DNA of 64,000 bases from CALLMM01 sp964429855 (GCA_964429855.1 CAYSDM010000008.1:37151-101150); one strand, 5' to 3'; shown: positions 1-9,282, counted from the first letter of the stretch. The notes: generated from the sequence alone by a model not told the origin. A program made the numbers and translations.

Positions 1-2
1 TG

Positions 3-3000
3 GGGGATAAGACCGCCGCGCGCGCCCGCGCCATCGCGCTCTCGATCCCGGTCGTGCCGGGAACCGATACGCCTGTCACGGATGCGGAGGCGGCGGCGGA
101 TTGGGCGGCGGAGTACGGCTATCCGGTGATCCTGAAAGCCTCTTTTGGGGGCGGGGGGCGCGGAATGCGGGTTGCCAACGATGAGCGGGAACTGCGCGAG
201 TATTTCACGGCGGCCGCCCGCGAGGCGGAAGCCGCCTTCGGTCGCGGCGACATCTTCCTTGAGAAGTACCTGCGCCATCCCAAGCATATCGAAGTGCAGA
301 TTCTTGCCGACAGCGCCGGGAACACCGTCCATCTTTTCGAGCGGGACTGCTCCGTGCAGCGTCGGCATCAGAAGGTGATCGAGTTTGCGCCGAGTCTGGC
401 GATCTCGGAGGAGCTTCGGCAGCAGATGTGCGCCGATGCGGTGAGTCTGGCAAAATCGGTGGGCTATGTGAACGCAGGAACGGTCGAGTTTCTGGTGGAT
501 CAGGAGGGCAGCCGCTACTTCATCGAGATGAATCCGCGCATTCAGGTCGAGCATACCGTCACGGAGATGATTACCGGCGTAGATCTCGTCAAGAGCCAGA
601 TTCATATTGCGGAGGGCAGGTCACTCGACGATCCCTCCATCGGTCTGCCGAATCAGGAGGCGGTACAGCGGCGCGGCTACGCCATTCAGTGCCGGATCAC
701 CACCGAAGACCCCGCCAACAACTTCATTCCCGACTACGGTCGCCTGACGCACTACCGCTCGCCGGGCGGTTTCGGGATTCGTCTGGACGGCGGAACCGCC
801 TTTTCCGGGGCGGTCATCACGCCTTTTTACGACTCCATGATCGTCAAGGTCTCCGCCGGGAGCCTGACCTTTGAGGACGCCTGCCGCAAACTGATGCGCG
901 CCCTCAGCGAGTTTCGCATTCGCGGCGTCAAGACCAACATCCCGTTTCTGGAGAATGTCGTCAGTCACCCGACATTCCGCGCGGGAGCCTGCACAACGAC
1001 CTTTATCGAGGAGACGCCGGGGCTGTTCCGTTTCTCGGAACGCGCCGACCGCGCCACCCGCATTCTGGAATTTCTCGGCGATGTGATCGTCAACGGCAAT
1101 CCCTTTGTGCCGCAGGGCAGCAGACCGGCGCGTCTGCATCCGGTGAAGCCGCTGCCGGCAGACCTGGACACGCCTCCTCCCTCCGGCACGCGCCCTCTCT
1201 TCCGGCAGCTTGGGGCGGAGAAGTTCGCCGCCTGGGTGCGGGAGCAGAATCGCCTGCTGGTGACCGATACCACGCTGCGGGACGCCCATCAGTCGCTGCT
1301 GGCGACCCGTATGCGCTCCTACGACATGCTGCGCGCCGCCGACGCCATCGCCCGCGATCTGCCCAACCTCTTCTCGCTGGAGATGTGGGGAGGCGCGACG
1401 TTTGACGTGACGATGCGTTTTCTCTTTGAAGACCCCTGGGAACGGCTGGCGGCGCTGCGAGAGCGAATCCCGAATATCCTCTTCCAGATGCTTCTGCGCG
1501 GCTCCAATGCCGTCGGCTATACTAACTACCCGGACAATGTCGTGCGCGAGTTTGTGCGGGTTGCCGCCCGCAACGGCATAGATCTGTTTCGTATCTTCGA
1601 CTCGCTGAACAATATCGAGGCGATGATTCCCGCCATCGAGGCGGTGCGGAATGAGGGAGCCATTGCGGAGGCGGCGATCTGCTATACCGGCGACCTGTTC
1701 GACCCGGCGCGCCCGAAATACCATCTGGACTACTACCTCCGTCTGGCAAAGCAGTTGGAGGCGGCAGGCGCGACGATGCTCGGAATCAAGGATATGGCAG
1801 GGCTGTGCCGTCCCTATGCGGCGCGAAAGCTGGTGGCGGCGCTCCGCCAGGAGATCGGCATTCCGATCCACTTTCACACGCACGACACGGCGGGCGGACA
1901 GATCGGCGCGCTGCTCCTCGCGGCGGAAGCGGGGGTGGATATCGTGGATGCGGCGATCAGTTCGATGTCCGGCTTAACCAGTCAGCCCGGTCTGGAGGCG
2001 CTGGTTGCGGCGCTGCAACGCCAGGAGCGCGACACCGGTCTGGACCTGAACGCGCTGATGCGTCATGCCGACTACTGGCTGAGCGTGCGCGAGCAGTACG
2101 CCCCGTTCGAGAGCGATCTGAAGACCAGTTCGGGCGATGTCTATCTGCACGAGATTCCCGGCGGTCAGTACAGCAATCTGCGCCCGCAGGCGGAGGCAAT
2201 GGGGGTGGGCGACCGTCTGCCGGAGTTGAAGCGAATGTACGCGGTGGTCAACCAGATGCTGGGCGACATCGTGAAGGTGACGCCCTCCAGCAAGGTGGTG
2301 GGCGATCTGGCGCTGTTCATGCTGACCCACGACCTGACGCCGGAGACGCTTCTAGAGCGCAGCGGGGAGCTTCAGTTCCCCGAATCGGTGGTGGGGCTGT
2401 TTGCCGGAGAGATCGGTTTTCCGCCGGAAGGCTTCCCGTCGGAGTTGCAGCGCGCCATCCTCAAAGGGCGAAAGCCGGTTGAGGGGCGCATGGGCGCGCT
2501 GATGCCTCCCGTAGACCTGGACGCCACCCGCCGGGAGGTCGAGGCGAAGATTCACCGGAAAGCGATGGAGGAGGACGTTCTCTCCTACCTGATGTATCCG
2601 AAGGTCTTTACCGGCTTTATGGGGCATCGCCGCCGCTACACCGACGTGAGCGCGATCCCCACCGCTCCCTTCTTCTATGGCATGGAGCCGGGGGAGGAGA
2701 CTGAGGTAACCATCGAGCAGGGCAAGACGCTCTACATCCGGTACGTGACCCGCACCGCTCCGGACAATCACGGCATGGTGACGCTGCTGTTCGATCTGAA
2801 CGGGCAGCCCCGCGAGGTGAAGGCGCGGGATCGCTCCACCGCCGCCGTCGCGCCGATACGCCCCAAAGCCGACCCGGACAATATGCACCATGTCGGCGCC
2901 TCGATGCCGGGAGCGGTGGCGGAGATCGGCGTCAAGCCCGGTCAGCAGGTCAACAAAGACGACTTCCTGCTGGCGCTGGAGGCGATGAAGGTCTATGTCT

Positions 3001-3095
3001 ACATCAACAGCCCGATCAAGGGGATTGTCAAAGAGGTGACCGTCAAGCCCGGCGAACATATCGAAAAGGGCGACCTGCTGGTGGTGTTTGAGTAG
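3..3095 (+). CDS. pyc: Pyruvate carboxylase, 5'-truncated by window edge
   Basis: Biotin-dependent enzyme that carboxylates pyruvate to oxaloacetate with ATP and bicarbonate, feeding the TCA cycle in the cytoplasm. The reading frame is open to the first base, so the N-terminus lies upstream; about 1,030 residues are visible against roughly 1,150 for a full single-chain enzyme. Domain order is biotin carboxylase ATP-grasp (KASFGGGGRGMRV, then EMNPRIQVEHTVTEM), carboxyltransferase (DTTLRDAHQSLLATRMR; HFHTHDTAGG) and C-terminal biotinyl domain with the lysine of LEAMKV encoded at 2988-2990. The carboxylase and carboxyltransferase in one chain separate it from acetyl- or propionyl-CoA carboxylases. 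The gene runs tail-to-tail into the HNH gene with only 29 bases between. Confidence 0.96.
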   Translation, partial: GDKTAARARAIALSIPVVPGTDTPVTDAEAAADWAAEYGYPVILKASFGGGGRGMRVANDERELREYFTAAAREAEAAFGRGDIFLEKYLRHPKHIEVQILADSAGNTVHLFERDCSVQRRHQKVIEFAPSLAISEELRQQMCADAVSLAKSVGYVNAGTVEFLVDQEGSRYFIEMNPRIQVEHTVTEMITGVDLVKSQIHIAEGRSLDDPSIGLPNQEAVQRRGYAIQCRITTEDPANNFIPDYGRLTHYRSPGGFGIRLDGGTAFSGAVITPFYDSMIVKVSAGSLTFEDACRKLMRALSEFRIRGVKTNIPFLENVVSHPTFRAGACTTTFIEETPGLFRFSERADRATRILEFLGDVIVNGNPFVPQGSRPARLHPVKPLPADLDTPPPSGTRPLFRQLGAEKFAAWVREQNRLLVTDTTLRDAHQSLLATRMRSYDMLRAADAIARDLPNLFSLEMWGGATFDVTMRFLFEDPWERLAALRERIPNILFQMLLRGSNAVGYTNYPDNVVREFVRVAARNGIDLFRIFDSLNNIEAMIPAIEAVRNEGAIAEAAICYTGDLFDPARPKYHLDYYLRLAKQLEAAGATMLGIKDMAGLCRPYAARKLVAALRQEIGIPIHFHTHDTAGGQIGALLLAAEAGVDIVDAAISSMSGLTSQPGLEALVAALQRQERDTGLDLNALMRHADYWLSVREQYAPFESDLKTSSGDVYLHEIPGGQYSNLRPQAEAMGVGDRLPELKRMYAVVNQMLGDIVKVTPSSKVVGDLALFMLTHDLTPETLLERSGELQFPESVVGLFAGEIGFPPEGFPSELQRAILKGRKPVEGRMGALMPPVDLDATRREVEAKIHRKAMEEDVLSYLMYPKVFTGFMGHRRRYTDVSAIPTAPFFYGMEPGEETEVTIEQGKTLYIRYVTRTAPDNHGMVTLLFDLNGQPREVKARDRSTAAVAPIRPKADPDNMHHVGASMPGAVAEIGVKPGQQVNKDDFLLALEAMKVYVYINSPIKGIVKEVTVKPGEHIEKGDLLVVFE

Positions 3096-3124
3096 GTCGC
3101 CGGCTCACTCTTTATACTATGCCC

Positions 3125-3892
3125 TTAATCTCGGAAAACCTGATTGTTGTGATAAAGGAGAAACGTCGGTTCCGGGGCAAAGCGTCCAGGAGCATGGATT
3201 TTCTGTCCATGATACCGAAGTATCGTCTCCTGCAGCGGATCGAGGTTATCGGTGCGCGTCAGAGAGGCGCTTATTCGCACGTGATACTCCGGCGTAACCG
3301 TTATCAATCCTCGGTCAAAAGCGCGGTCAAGAAGAGCATTCAAACAGAGGCCGTTGCGTGGATTGACACGGTTTGCGGCATCTGCTGCCCACGGGACGAT
3401 ATGACTTGCGTTCAGCAGTTCCGTTACCGCGATGCCGGAGACGCAGCAGCGATAGTCATATGCGGTCAGGACTGCCAGACGAAAGAAATTCTGATTGACG
3501 CGGACACGCACAACCGATTCCCGCTCCTTACCCTCCATGAAGACATCGGAAATGTCCACCCTGGCGCTGCGCTCAATGGAGACTCCCTTCATCCGCGCCA
3601 GCAGGCTCTCACTTTCGTATGCCAGAGCCTCCCAGTTGCCGTGAAACTCCTTCCATACCTCCTCCTCGCTCTTGCTGCCGTGTCCTGCCCCCTGAATGCC
3701 GCGCGCCTGTAATGCAGGATCGAGTCGGGCAAAGTTCGCAAGTTTATAGGATACGGCAGAAGGTGTGCGTCCTAGAGCATCGGCGAGGGATATGATTTCG
3801 GGGTTACGATTATGGATTCGACCAAACGGGATTTTACAGTAGAGATTGAAGGCGACAATCAGTTCTTCGCGTGTCCAGTTCACTCGCGCCAT
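3125..3892 (-). CDS. HNH endonuclease domain protein
   Basis: Putative nuclease of 255 residues. The C-terminal half holds an HNH fold: a CCVSG segment, then SHIVPWA, then NPRNGLCLNALLDRAFDRG, which supply the His and Asn positions of the beta-beta-alpha-metal site. The N-terminal part (WTREELIVAFNLYCKIPFG) is a helical domain often found in front of this HNH type in restriction-like proteins. An AGTACTGGGAG ribosome site lies 7 bases before the ATG. Base composition is visibly AT-richer than flanking genes, which suggests transfer. It stands alone: no methylase is beside it, so its role (restriction, other defence, or a mobile remnant) cannot be decided. The two cysteines of CCVSG may bind structural zinc. 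Confidence 0.8.
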   Translation of the reverse strand: MARVNWTREELIVAFNLYCKIPFGRIHNRNPEIISLADALGRTPSAVSYKLANFARLDPALQARGIQGAGHGSKSEEEVWKEFHGNWEALAYESESLLARMKGVSIERSARVDISDVFMEGKERESVVRVRVNQNFFRLAVLTAYDYRCCVSGIAVTELLNASHIVPWAADAANRVNPRNGLCLNALLDRAFDRGLITVTPEYHVRISASLTRTDNLDPLQETILRYHGQKIHAPGRFAPEPTFLLYHNNQVFRD

Positions 3893-4106
3893 ATTACCAC
3901 TCCCAGTACATACTGAATGCCCTCTTCACGATGATTATCTCAGATCCCTTTACGATTGACGAGACTGTCATTGTCGTTTGGACATAATCAAACACTTTCA
4001 GAATCAGCCTATTTGATGGGGTTATATGTAATCTGCCGTAAACCAGACCGTAACCTTCCGTTTATCTTTAGCGGCGATAATAGTTCCATAAACGGACAGA
4101 AATCGC

Positions 4107-4135
4107 TTGTTGCGGCGTCGCTTTCGTGCTACAAT
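4107..4135 (+). promoter_or_regulatory. Putative promoter of the prepilin-like gene
   Basis: A TTGTTG box, a 17-base spacer and a TACAAT box preceded by TGC (extended -10). It lies about 40 bases before the ATG of the prepilin-like gene. The stretch between the HNH gene and this promoter (about 3893-4106) is AT-rich and shows nothing else recognisable. Confidence 0.5.
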
Positions 4136-4173
4136 TTATCGTTTCATAGCACACCTTCAGAAAGGATGTACGG

Positions 4174-5073
4174 ATGTATCGGAGACATCGTGGGTTCACG
4201 CTTATCGAACTGCTCGTGGTAATCGCTATCATTGCTATTCTGGCGGCAATCCTCTTCCCCGTCTTCGCGCAGGCGCGCGAGGCGGCGCGCAAGAGCGCCT
4301 GCCTGTCCAATATGCGCCAGATCGGTCTGGCGGCGCGTATGTATATGGAGGATTGGGACGGAGCCCTGTTCCGCCACCATGAGGGCTGGGTGCTGGACGA
4401 CGGCACGCAGGTCGAGACGCTCCCCTCCAGTCCCTCCGGCTGTAACGGAGGCGGGTTCGGCAACAGTCAGGCGGAAAAGCCCTGGATCATCTTCTTCCAG
4501 CCCTACATGAAGAACCGGCAGATCGGCTTCTGCCCCTCCGACAACACGCCTCGCTCGCGCCTGCTTGCCACCGATATCTATCAGTATAACGGCGGCATCA
4601 CCCGCACGGATGAGGAGCCTCCCGCCAACTCCGAGCAGGCGATTGCCGAACGCGATCATCTGAATATTCAGAGCTATCTGCTCAACTCCATTTTTACCCA
4701 TAAGTCGTGCCGGTATGCGGTCGAGGGCGTATTAAGCGGCTTTGCGACCGACCCGGTGATCGGCGCTCTGCCCGATCCCAACATCATCATGTTTTCCGAG
4801 CGTAACTCCGAGGCGATGAACGCCGCCGACAATGAGGAGTTTGGCAGCGTCTCGCAAGACGACTACGACACCTGGGCTGGCGAAGCCGCGCTGGTGCGCT
4901 GGGGAGCCGGTCCCTATGCCGATCAGGGCTGGATTCGTTATAACCGGCATCAGGGAGGCGCAAACTACATCTACGCGGACGGTCATGTGAAGTTTCTGCG
5001 CTGGGGCAAGGCGCGTCTGGATCAGTATCCCGACAAGCGCGTGCGCTACCCGTTGCCCGATCCGCCGGGGTAA
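4174..5073 (+). CDS. Prepilin-type N-terminal methylation, DUF1559-like protein
   Basis: Secreted pseudopilin-like protein of 299 residues. It starts with the class III signal GFTLIELLVVIAIIAILAAI (residues 7-26), which a prepilin peptidase would cut after the glycine. The following LFPVFAQAREAARKSACLSN is the strongest lineage marker in the window, seen widely in Armatimonadota. Near the C-terminus it has the H-X9-DG type motif (NRHQGGANYIYADGHVKFL) of DUF1559/SBP-bac-10 proteins. A GAAAGGA ribosome site precedes the ATG. It has its own promoter and terminator, so it is monocistronic. Such proteins occur in many copies in these genomes; the role (surface filament, adhesion or secretion) is not known. 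Confidence 0.9.
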   Translation: MYRRHRGFTLIELLVVIAIIAILAAILFPVFAQAREAARKSACLSNMRQIGLAARMYMEDWDGALFRHHEGWVLDDGTQVETLPSSPSGCNGGGFGNSQAEKPWIIFFQPYMKNRQIGFCPSDNTPRSRLLATDIYQYNGGITRTDEEPPANSEQAIAERDHLNIQSYLLNSIFTHKSCRYAVEGVLSGFATDPVIGALPDPNIIMFSERNSEAMNAADNEEFGSVSQDDYDTWAGEAALVRWGAGPYADQGWIRYNRHQGGANYIYADGHVKFLRWGKARLDQYPDKRVRYPLPDPPG

Positions 5074-5084
5074 GAGCCGTCTGC

Positions 5085-5125
5085 AAAAAAGAAGCCATCC
5101 TGCCAGATGCCGCAGGATGGCTTTT
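5085..5125 (+). terminator. Intrinsic terminator after prepilin gene
   Basis: A perfect 10-bp stem (GCCATCCTGC with GCAGGATGGC) around an 8-base loop, followed by TTTT and preceded by six A residues. It begins 12 bases after the stop codon. Confidence 0.85.
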
Positions 5126-5331
5126 GAGTGATTGCAGTGAGGAAGGTACGAGAAAAACGGTTCACATTCCGGTCAAATCCTGAAAGAGTTGCTTGCTGGT
5201 ATATATTGCATGATTCGTGCCATTTACCGGCAGAATCGCGAGGAGAGGGGCTCTGTATTTCTGCGGAGCAGGGATTGATCGGGGAAAGGACGAAAAAACG
5301 GTATATCTACCGGCAATACTGGAGTCACAGC

Positions 5332-6624
5332 ATGACCGATCGCGCGGTTTCTGCCCTTCTGACAAAGCCTGACCTTCTCCCGCTTCGGGGAGTCGTGCAG
5401 CACTACGACTGGGGAGGATACCGCTTCCTGCCGGACCTTCTGGGCGAGGAGAACCGGGAAGAGGAGCCTTTCGCAGAACTCTGGATCGGAGCGCACCCCG
5501 GCGCGCCCGCCATCGCCTATGTCGGGGGCTTGACCATCACGCTGGATCGGCTCTTCGCCGAGTATCCGGAAGCGCTCCTCGGCTCCGCCGCCCCCCGATT
5601 CTCCTATCGGCTGCCCTACCTTCTGAAAGTGCTGGACGCCCGCAAGATGCTCTCCATCCAGGCGCACCCGACGAAACGGCAGGCACAGGAGGGCTTTGCG
5701 CGGGAGAATGCCGCCGGAATAGACCTGAAAGCCGCCCATCGCAACTACAAAGACGACAACCACAAGCCAGAGGTGCATGTCGCGCTGACCGACTTCTGGA
5801 TGCTGCACGGTTTTCGCCCGCTGGAGGAGATCGCCGAAATGCTGCGCGCCGTTTCGGAACTCGCGCCGCTCATGCCTGATTTTACGGAACGGCTGGCGCA
5901 GGCGGGCGATTCGGAGAAGGCACGCAAAACGCTTCTGCGGGATCTGTATGCGCGGGTGATGCGGATGCCGCAGGAGCAGATAGACTCCCTGCTCTCCCCG
6001 CTGCTGTCCCGCCTGCGCGCGGAGGCGACGAACGATAAAGACCGCCCGGATTTCTGGGCGCTGCGCGCCGCCGACTATTTCCCGCTTCCCGGCGGTCATC
6101 TTGACCGGGGCATCATCTCCATCTACCTGTTGAATCTGGTGCGGCTGCGCCCCGGGCAGGGAACCTACCAGCCAGCCGGCACGCTTCACGCCTACCTGGA
6201 AGGGGCAAACGTGGAGTTAATGGCAAACTCGGACAACGTGCTGCGCGGCGGACTGACGCCCAAATATGTGGACACGGAAGAGTTGATGCGCCTGCTGACG
6301 TTTGAGAGCGGCGTTCCGGCTATTCTGGAGGGCGAAGCGGTCTCCGGCGCGGAGCGCGTCTATCGAACGCCCGCGACAGAGTTTGAACTGAGCCGGATCG
6401 CCCTTCTTCCTGGACAGCCCGTGCGGCGCGAGGCGCGCTTTGGTCCCGATACGATCCTTGCGCTGGAAGGCTCCGTCGTGGCGCAGGCGTATGACCGGCT
6501 GCACACCCTCCAGCGCGGCGATGCGATCCTGGCTCCCTGCGGTATCTCCTACGTTCTGGAGGCGGTCGGAGGACCGGCGACGCTGTTCCGCGCCATCATC
6601 CCGGAGACGGTTTTGGGAGAATGA
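5332..6624 (+). CDS. manA: Mannose-6-phosphate isomerase, class I
   Basis: Zinc enzyme that interconverts fructose 6-phosphate and mannose 6-phosphate, supplying mannose for glycans. The 430-residue product has the class I metal site: Gln and His in SIQAHPTKRQAQ, Glu in KPEVHVAL, and His in PAGTLHAYLEGANVE. NSDNVLRGGLTPKYVD is the family signature around the substrate pocket. The frame stays open upstream to 5128, but that extension has no family similarity; the ATG at 5332 has GGAG 7 bases before it and gives a normal N-terminus. It stands alone between the prepilin terminator and a convergent secreted-protein gene. Confidence 0.93.
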   Translation: MTDRAVSALLTKPDLLPLRGVVQHYDWGGYRFLPDLLGEENREEEPFAELWIGAHPGAPAIAYVGGLTITLDRLFAEYPEALLGSAAPRFSYRLPYLLKVLDARKMLSIQAHPTKRQAQEGFARENAAGIDLKAAHRNYKDDNHKPEVHVALTDFWMLHGFRPLEEIAEMLRAVSELAPLMPDFTERLAQAGDSEKARKTLLRDLYARVMRMPQEQIDSLLSPLLSRLRAEATNDKDRPDFWALRAADYFPLPGGHLDRGIISIYLLNLVRLRPGQGTYQPAGTLHAYLEGANVELMANSDNVLRGGLTPKYVDTEELMRLLTFESGVPAILEGEAVSGAERVYRTPATEFELSRIALLPGQPVRREARFGPDTILALEGSVVAQAYDRLHTLQRGDAILAPCGISYVLEAVGGPATLFRAIIPETVLGE

Positions 6625-6640
6625 TCTCTGGAGATGATCG

Positions 6641-7738
6641 TCATCCGGGACCGCGCATGGCGTTGTTAATCGGGCGCAGCTTCCCTCCGGGCGGCGGCAG
6701 TTTACGAACCGCCTCATCGTAGTTGACGATATACTCCCACCAGTTGTTATAGAATCCGCCCGTCTGTCCCGGCGCGCGGGGCAGGCGGGTATGCCACCAC
6801 TTCATGAAGTTTAGATGATAGTCGGGACCGCCCCATGTTTCGCAGTTCACCGGAGCCTTTTTGCCCGTCAGATGAGGATAGTTCAGCCAGTCGTCGGCGG
6901 CAGAGAGAACGGTCGCTTTGTTGGCGTAGTCGTAGTCGCTCCTGGAGTTGGGACCGTAGTGAATATTGCCGACCTGCGCGTCATTCGGAAACTCTTTCGC
7001 GACGCGGGTGAAGCGGTTCCAGATATTCTCCGGGTTCTTCTGATGATCCCAGACTCCCTGTCCGACCGTCAGGGAGAGGATTCCCTCGCAGCGATGCCCG
7101 AAGGAGTGGATCGCCTCCGCCACGCCCCGCTCGTAGTTCCAGCCCATCACCCAGACCGTTTTACCGCAGTCAGGAATGTCGTAGGGGCGATAGAACCAGG
7201 GGTTCTCGGTCTGGAAATAGGTCTGATCGCCGGGTATCTTCATGGCGTACTCGTCCCAGCCGAAATAGGGCGCGCCCCACAGCCAGACCTCCTGAATGCC
7301 CTCCCGTTTCACGCGCTCCTCAAGACGGAACTGCCGAAAAATCGCCGCATAGCTGACACTGTCCGGTTGATGCGCCTTGCTGCGATCCGCCCACATCTCC
7401 AGAAAGCTCTTCTCGTCATAGCAGAAGCCGTCGCGCTTGACCGGGAAAGCGTCCACATCTATAAACTCGACGATCTGATAGCGAACATAACCGCCGCTGG
7501 CTTCCTGCAGCGCCTCGACAACCTGCGGGGTCATCTGATGCGGGTCCTGCCACCCCATGAACCGGCTCAGGCGCGCGCTGCCTTTTGATCGCAAGATCGG
7601 GTCGTAGTTGAGCACAATCACTCTGATCGTCTTCGGACGAACTGTCTGCCGGGATTGACTGATGACAGGCGCGGCGACCGGCAGCAGGCAGAGCATCGCC
7701 ATTCCGATGAGCGCTCTATTGAAATGCCGACAGGACAT
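6641..7738 (-). CDS. Secreted protein of unknown function
   Basis: A 365-residue orphan. The ATG at 7738 follows a perfect AGGAGG, and the N-terminus (basic start, then LIGMAMLCLLPVAAPVISQS) is a clear signal peptide, so the upstream 55 codons that are also open are not used. The mature protein opens with TIRVIVLNYDPIL and is rich in Trp and Tyr (WLWGAPYFGWDEY, WVMGWNYERG). The segment IHSFGHRCE has an H-x3-H-x2-E spacing that could bind metal, but I recognise no family, so this is only a hint. The gene lies just downstream of the TcmP/DUF5131 pair in the same direction, with 10 bases between, and may be co-transcribed; its composition is nearer the chromosomal average. Confidence 0.75.
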   Translation of the reverse strand: MSCRHFNRALIGMAMLCLLPVAAPVISQSRQTVRPKTIRVIVLNYDPILRSKGSARLSRFMGWQDPHQMTPQVVEALQEASGGYVRYQIVEFIDVDAFPVKRDGFCYDEKSFLEMWADRSKAHQPDSVSYAAIFRQFRLEERVKREGIQEVWLWGAPYFGWDEYAMKIPGDQTYFQTENPWFYRPYDIPDCGKTVWVMGWNYERGVAEAIHSFGHRCEGILSLTVGQGVWDHQKNPENIWNRFTRVAKEFPNDAQVGNIHYGPNSRSDYDYANKATVLSAADDWLNYPHLTGKKAPVNCETWGGPDYHLNFMKWWHTRLPRAPGQTGGFYNNWWEYIVNYDEAVRKLPPPGGKLRPINNAMRGPG

Positions 7739-7748
7739 AAAATACCTC

Positions 7749-8168
7749 CTAACGCGCGGAAGAAGACTCCTGCCGATAAGCGACAGGCATCTCATCAAAG
7801 GTTCTGCCATAGAGTTCTCTGCCCGTTCGGTCTTTACGCGCTCCCCCCCACTGTTTGAAGAAGGGAACGTTCGCTTCCCGACAATGCGCGTGTATCTTCT
7901 CAACCCACTCTATTTTCATCGGACGCGCGCGAGGACCCGACTCTCCGCCTACGATCACCCAGTGAATCCCATCGAACGGCAGTTGGTCTATGGGACCAAG
8001 AAGCGGCTCGATGGAAAGAAAACGTACTGCCGCAGGAACCTTCTGTAAATCAGCAACGCGAAAAACATAGTCCGCATTCTCCACGCTGACCCCCATCCAT
8101 ACATTTGCGGGCCAGGGAAGATCAGCCGCCGCCTCGCGCAGCCTGTCAATATGCGAACGGGTCGCCAT
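7749..8168 (-). CDS. DUF5131 (phage Gp37/Gp68-like) protein, N-terminally truncated
   Basis: The 139-residue product matches only the C-terminal half of the PF07505 family: LPWPANVWMGVSVEN, then VRFLSIEPLLGPI, IHWVIVGGESGPRARPM and VPFFKQWGG. Full proteins are about 230-300 residues and carry a CxxxCxxC-like three-Cys motif near the N-terminus; that half is missing here. The start (ATG, with AGAGGCGG before it) falls where full proteins have the TKR segment. The start codon sits two bases after the TcmP stop, so the two are surely co-translated. Either the loss of the cysteine half is a decay scar, or the fragment is a functional short form; the tidy spacing and intact frame mildly favour a kept gene. 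Confidence 0.75.
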   Translation of the reverse strand: MATRSHIDRLREAAADLPWPANVWMGVSVENADYVFRVADLQKVPAAVRFLSIEPLLGPIDQLPFDGIHWVIVGGESGPRARPMKIEWVEKIHAHCREANVPFFKQWGGARKDRTGRELYGRTFDEMPVAYRQESSSAR

Positions 8169-8170
8169 CT

Positions 8171-9160
8171 CTATCCGCCTCTCTTTCTTTTTGCCTTATG
8201 GGTTAGCAGGTAGTCGGCGATCCTCACGCCAGTTTGGTTAGATGATACGAAGCAGAGCATATACAATGGCACATTGCGGGAATTGAAGAGTGTAAGGGGG
8301 CGCGGAGCAACTCCTTTTTCACCGAAAATTGACCGGAGTCGCTCAAGGAAATACTGAACCAGCCCCCTGTAGTTAACGGTTTTTTCAAGGGACACATCTT
8401 CTTCAAAGAGATGGATCTGAGATGGCGTTCGGTAGAACCGTTCTTTCCACTCATCTGTCCCTAAAAAACGGGTGAGTCGCTCCTCCCATGCCGTGGACGG
8501 AAGGTTATGCTGGGGCATTAACCGATTAACGCCCATTCTGATAGGAACCAGCAGCCAGAGGTCAATCCCTTTTGTTCCGGCTATCGTCTCCAGAAGTTTC
8601 CATTCAACTTGCATTCCGAAAGGGTCCAGAAACATGACGGAGCGCGTTTGTTTCATGACGGAGCTCGTTTTTTTCCAGTTCTGTTCTCCGATCCATCGGA
8701 TAAGATAGTCGTTTGCGTCCGCCTGTTCAATCTGAATACGGTTCGCCTTTTCCGGAAACTCCTGGCGAAGCGTCTTCAGCATCCTGGCTTTGTGTGGGTC
8801 TTTCTCGATAAACAAAAAACTTCCAAAGGAAGGCTCTATACTCAATGCAACCCGCGGACTTCCCTCCAGAATCGATTGCTGGTCTCCATCCTCCAGTTTC
8901 TCAAAATAAGAGAAATTGCTTGACTCCAGTTCTTCCATCGTGAGAGTCAGTTGGTCGTCTGTATCCTGACTCTCCGAGGAGGAGTGGTTAGAGTCGGTTC
9001 CTTTCGGCTGAATCGCTCCTGTTCCGGCAAAGGCATCTACATAGACGGTATGCGCCTCTGACCGTTTCTTGAATATTTGCATATATGCTTCAAGATAATT
9101 GCGAAGGCGTGTGAGTTTATCCTGTGTCCAGTCTCCGCCGAAGGGCTGCGCCTGCCTCAT
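8171..9160 (-). CDS. tcmP: Three-Cys-motif partner protein TcmP
   Basis: A 329-residue protein of the TIGR04474 family, named because it is found beside PF07505 proteins. Visible features are TRLRNYLEAYMQIF and VYVDAFAGTGAI (a Rossmann-like glycine loop), FLFIEKDPHKARML, VMFLDPFGMQVEW and LLVPIRMGVNRL. The fold resembles a methyltransferase, but no activity is established to my knowledge. An insert of low complexity (about residues 55-85: Ser-, Asp-, Glu- and Gln-rich) separates the first two motifs. GGGAG lies 8 bases before the ATG. The AT-rich composition and the partner gene point to a transferred module, possibly phage- or defence-related; the function is inferred only from association. 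Confidence 0.85.
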   Translation of the reverse strand: MRQAQPFGGDWTQDKLTRLRNYLEAYMQIFKKRSEAHTVYVDAFAGTGAIQPKGTDSNHSSSESQDTDDQLTLTMEELESSNFSYFEKLEDGDQQSILEGSPRVALSIEPSFGSFLFIEKDPHKARMLKTLRQEFPEKANRIQIEQADANDYLIRWIGEQNWKKTSSVMKQTRSVMFLDPFGMQVEWKLLETIAGTKGIDLWLLVPIRMGVNRLMPQHNLPSTAWEERLTRFLGTDEWKERFYRTPSQIHLFEEDVSLEKTVNYRGLVQYFLERLRSIFGEKGVAPRPLTLFNSRNVPLYMLCFVSSNQTGVRIADYLLTHKAKRKRGG

Positions 9161-9282
9161 TTTCCTTTCTCCCTTATACTCTACATTAACCGATCTATAT
9201 TTGTATACTTACACGAAAAACTCTCCTTCTCCTTCACCACGCTGTAAACGAACAAACCACATCTTTATTCTATCAGAGGCGA

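Noticed and set aside
621..1883. A 420-codon open frame on the minus strand inside pyruvate carboxylase
   Set aside because: It is antisense to a clear enzyme gene, lacks a ribosome site and protein-like composition; GC-rich genes often leave such shadows.
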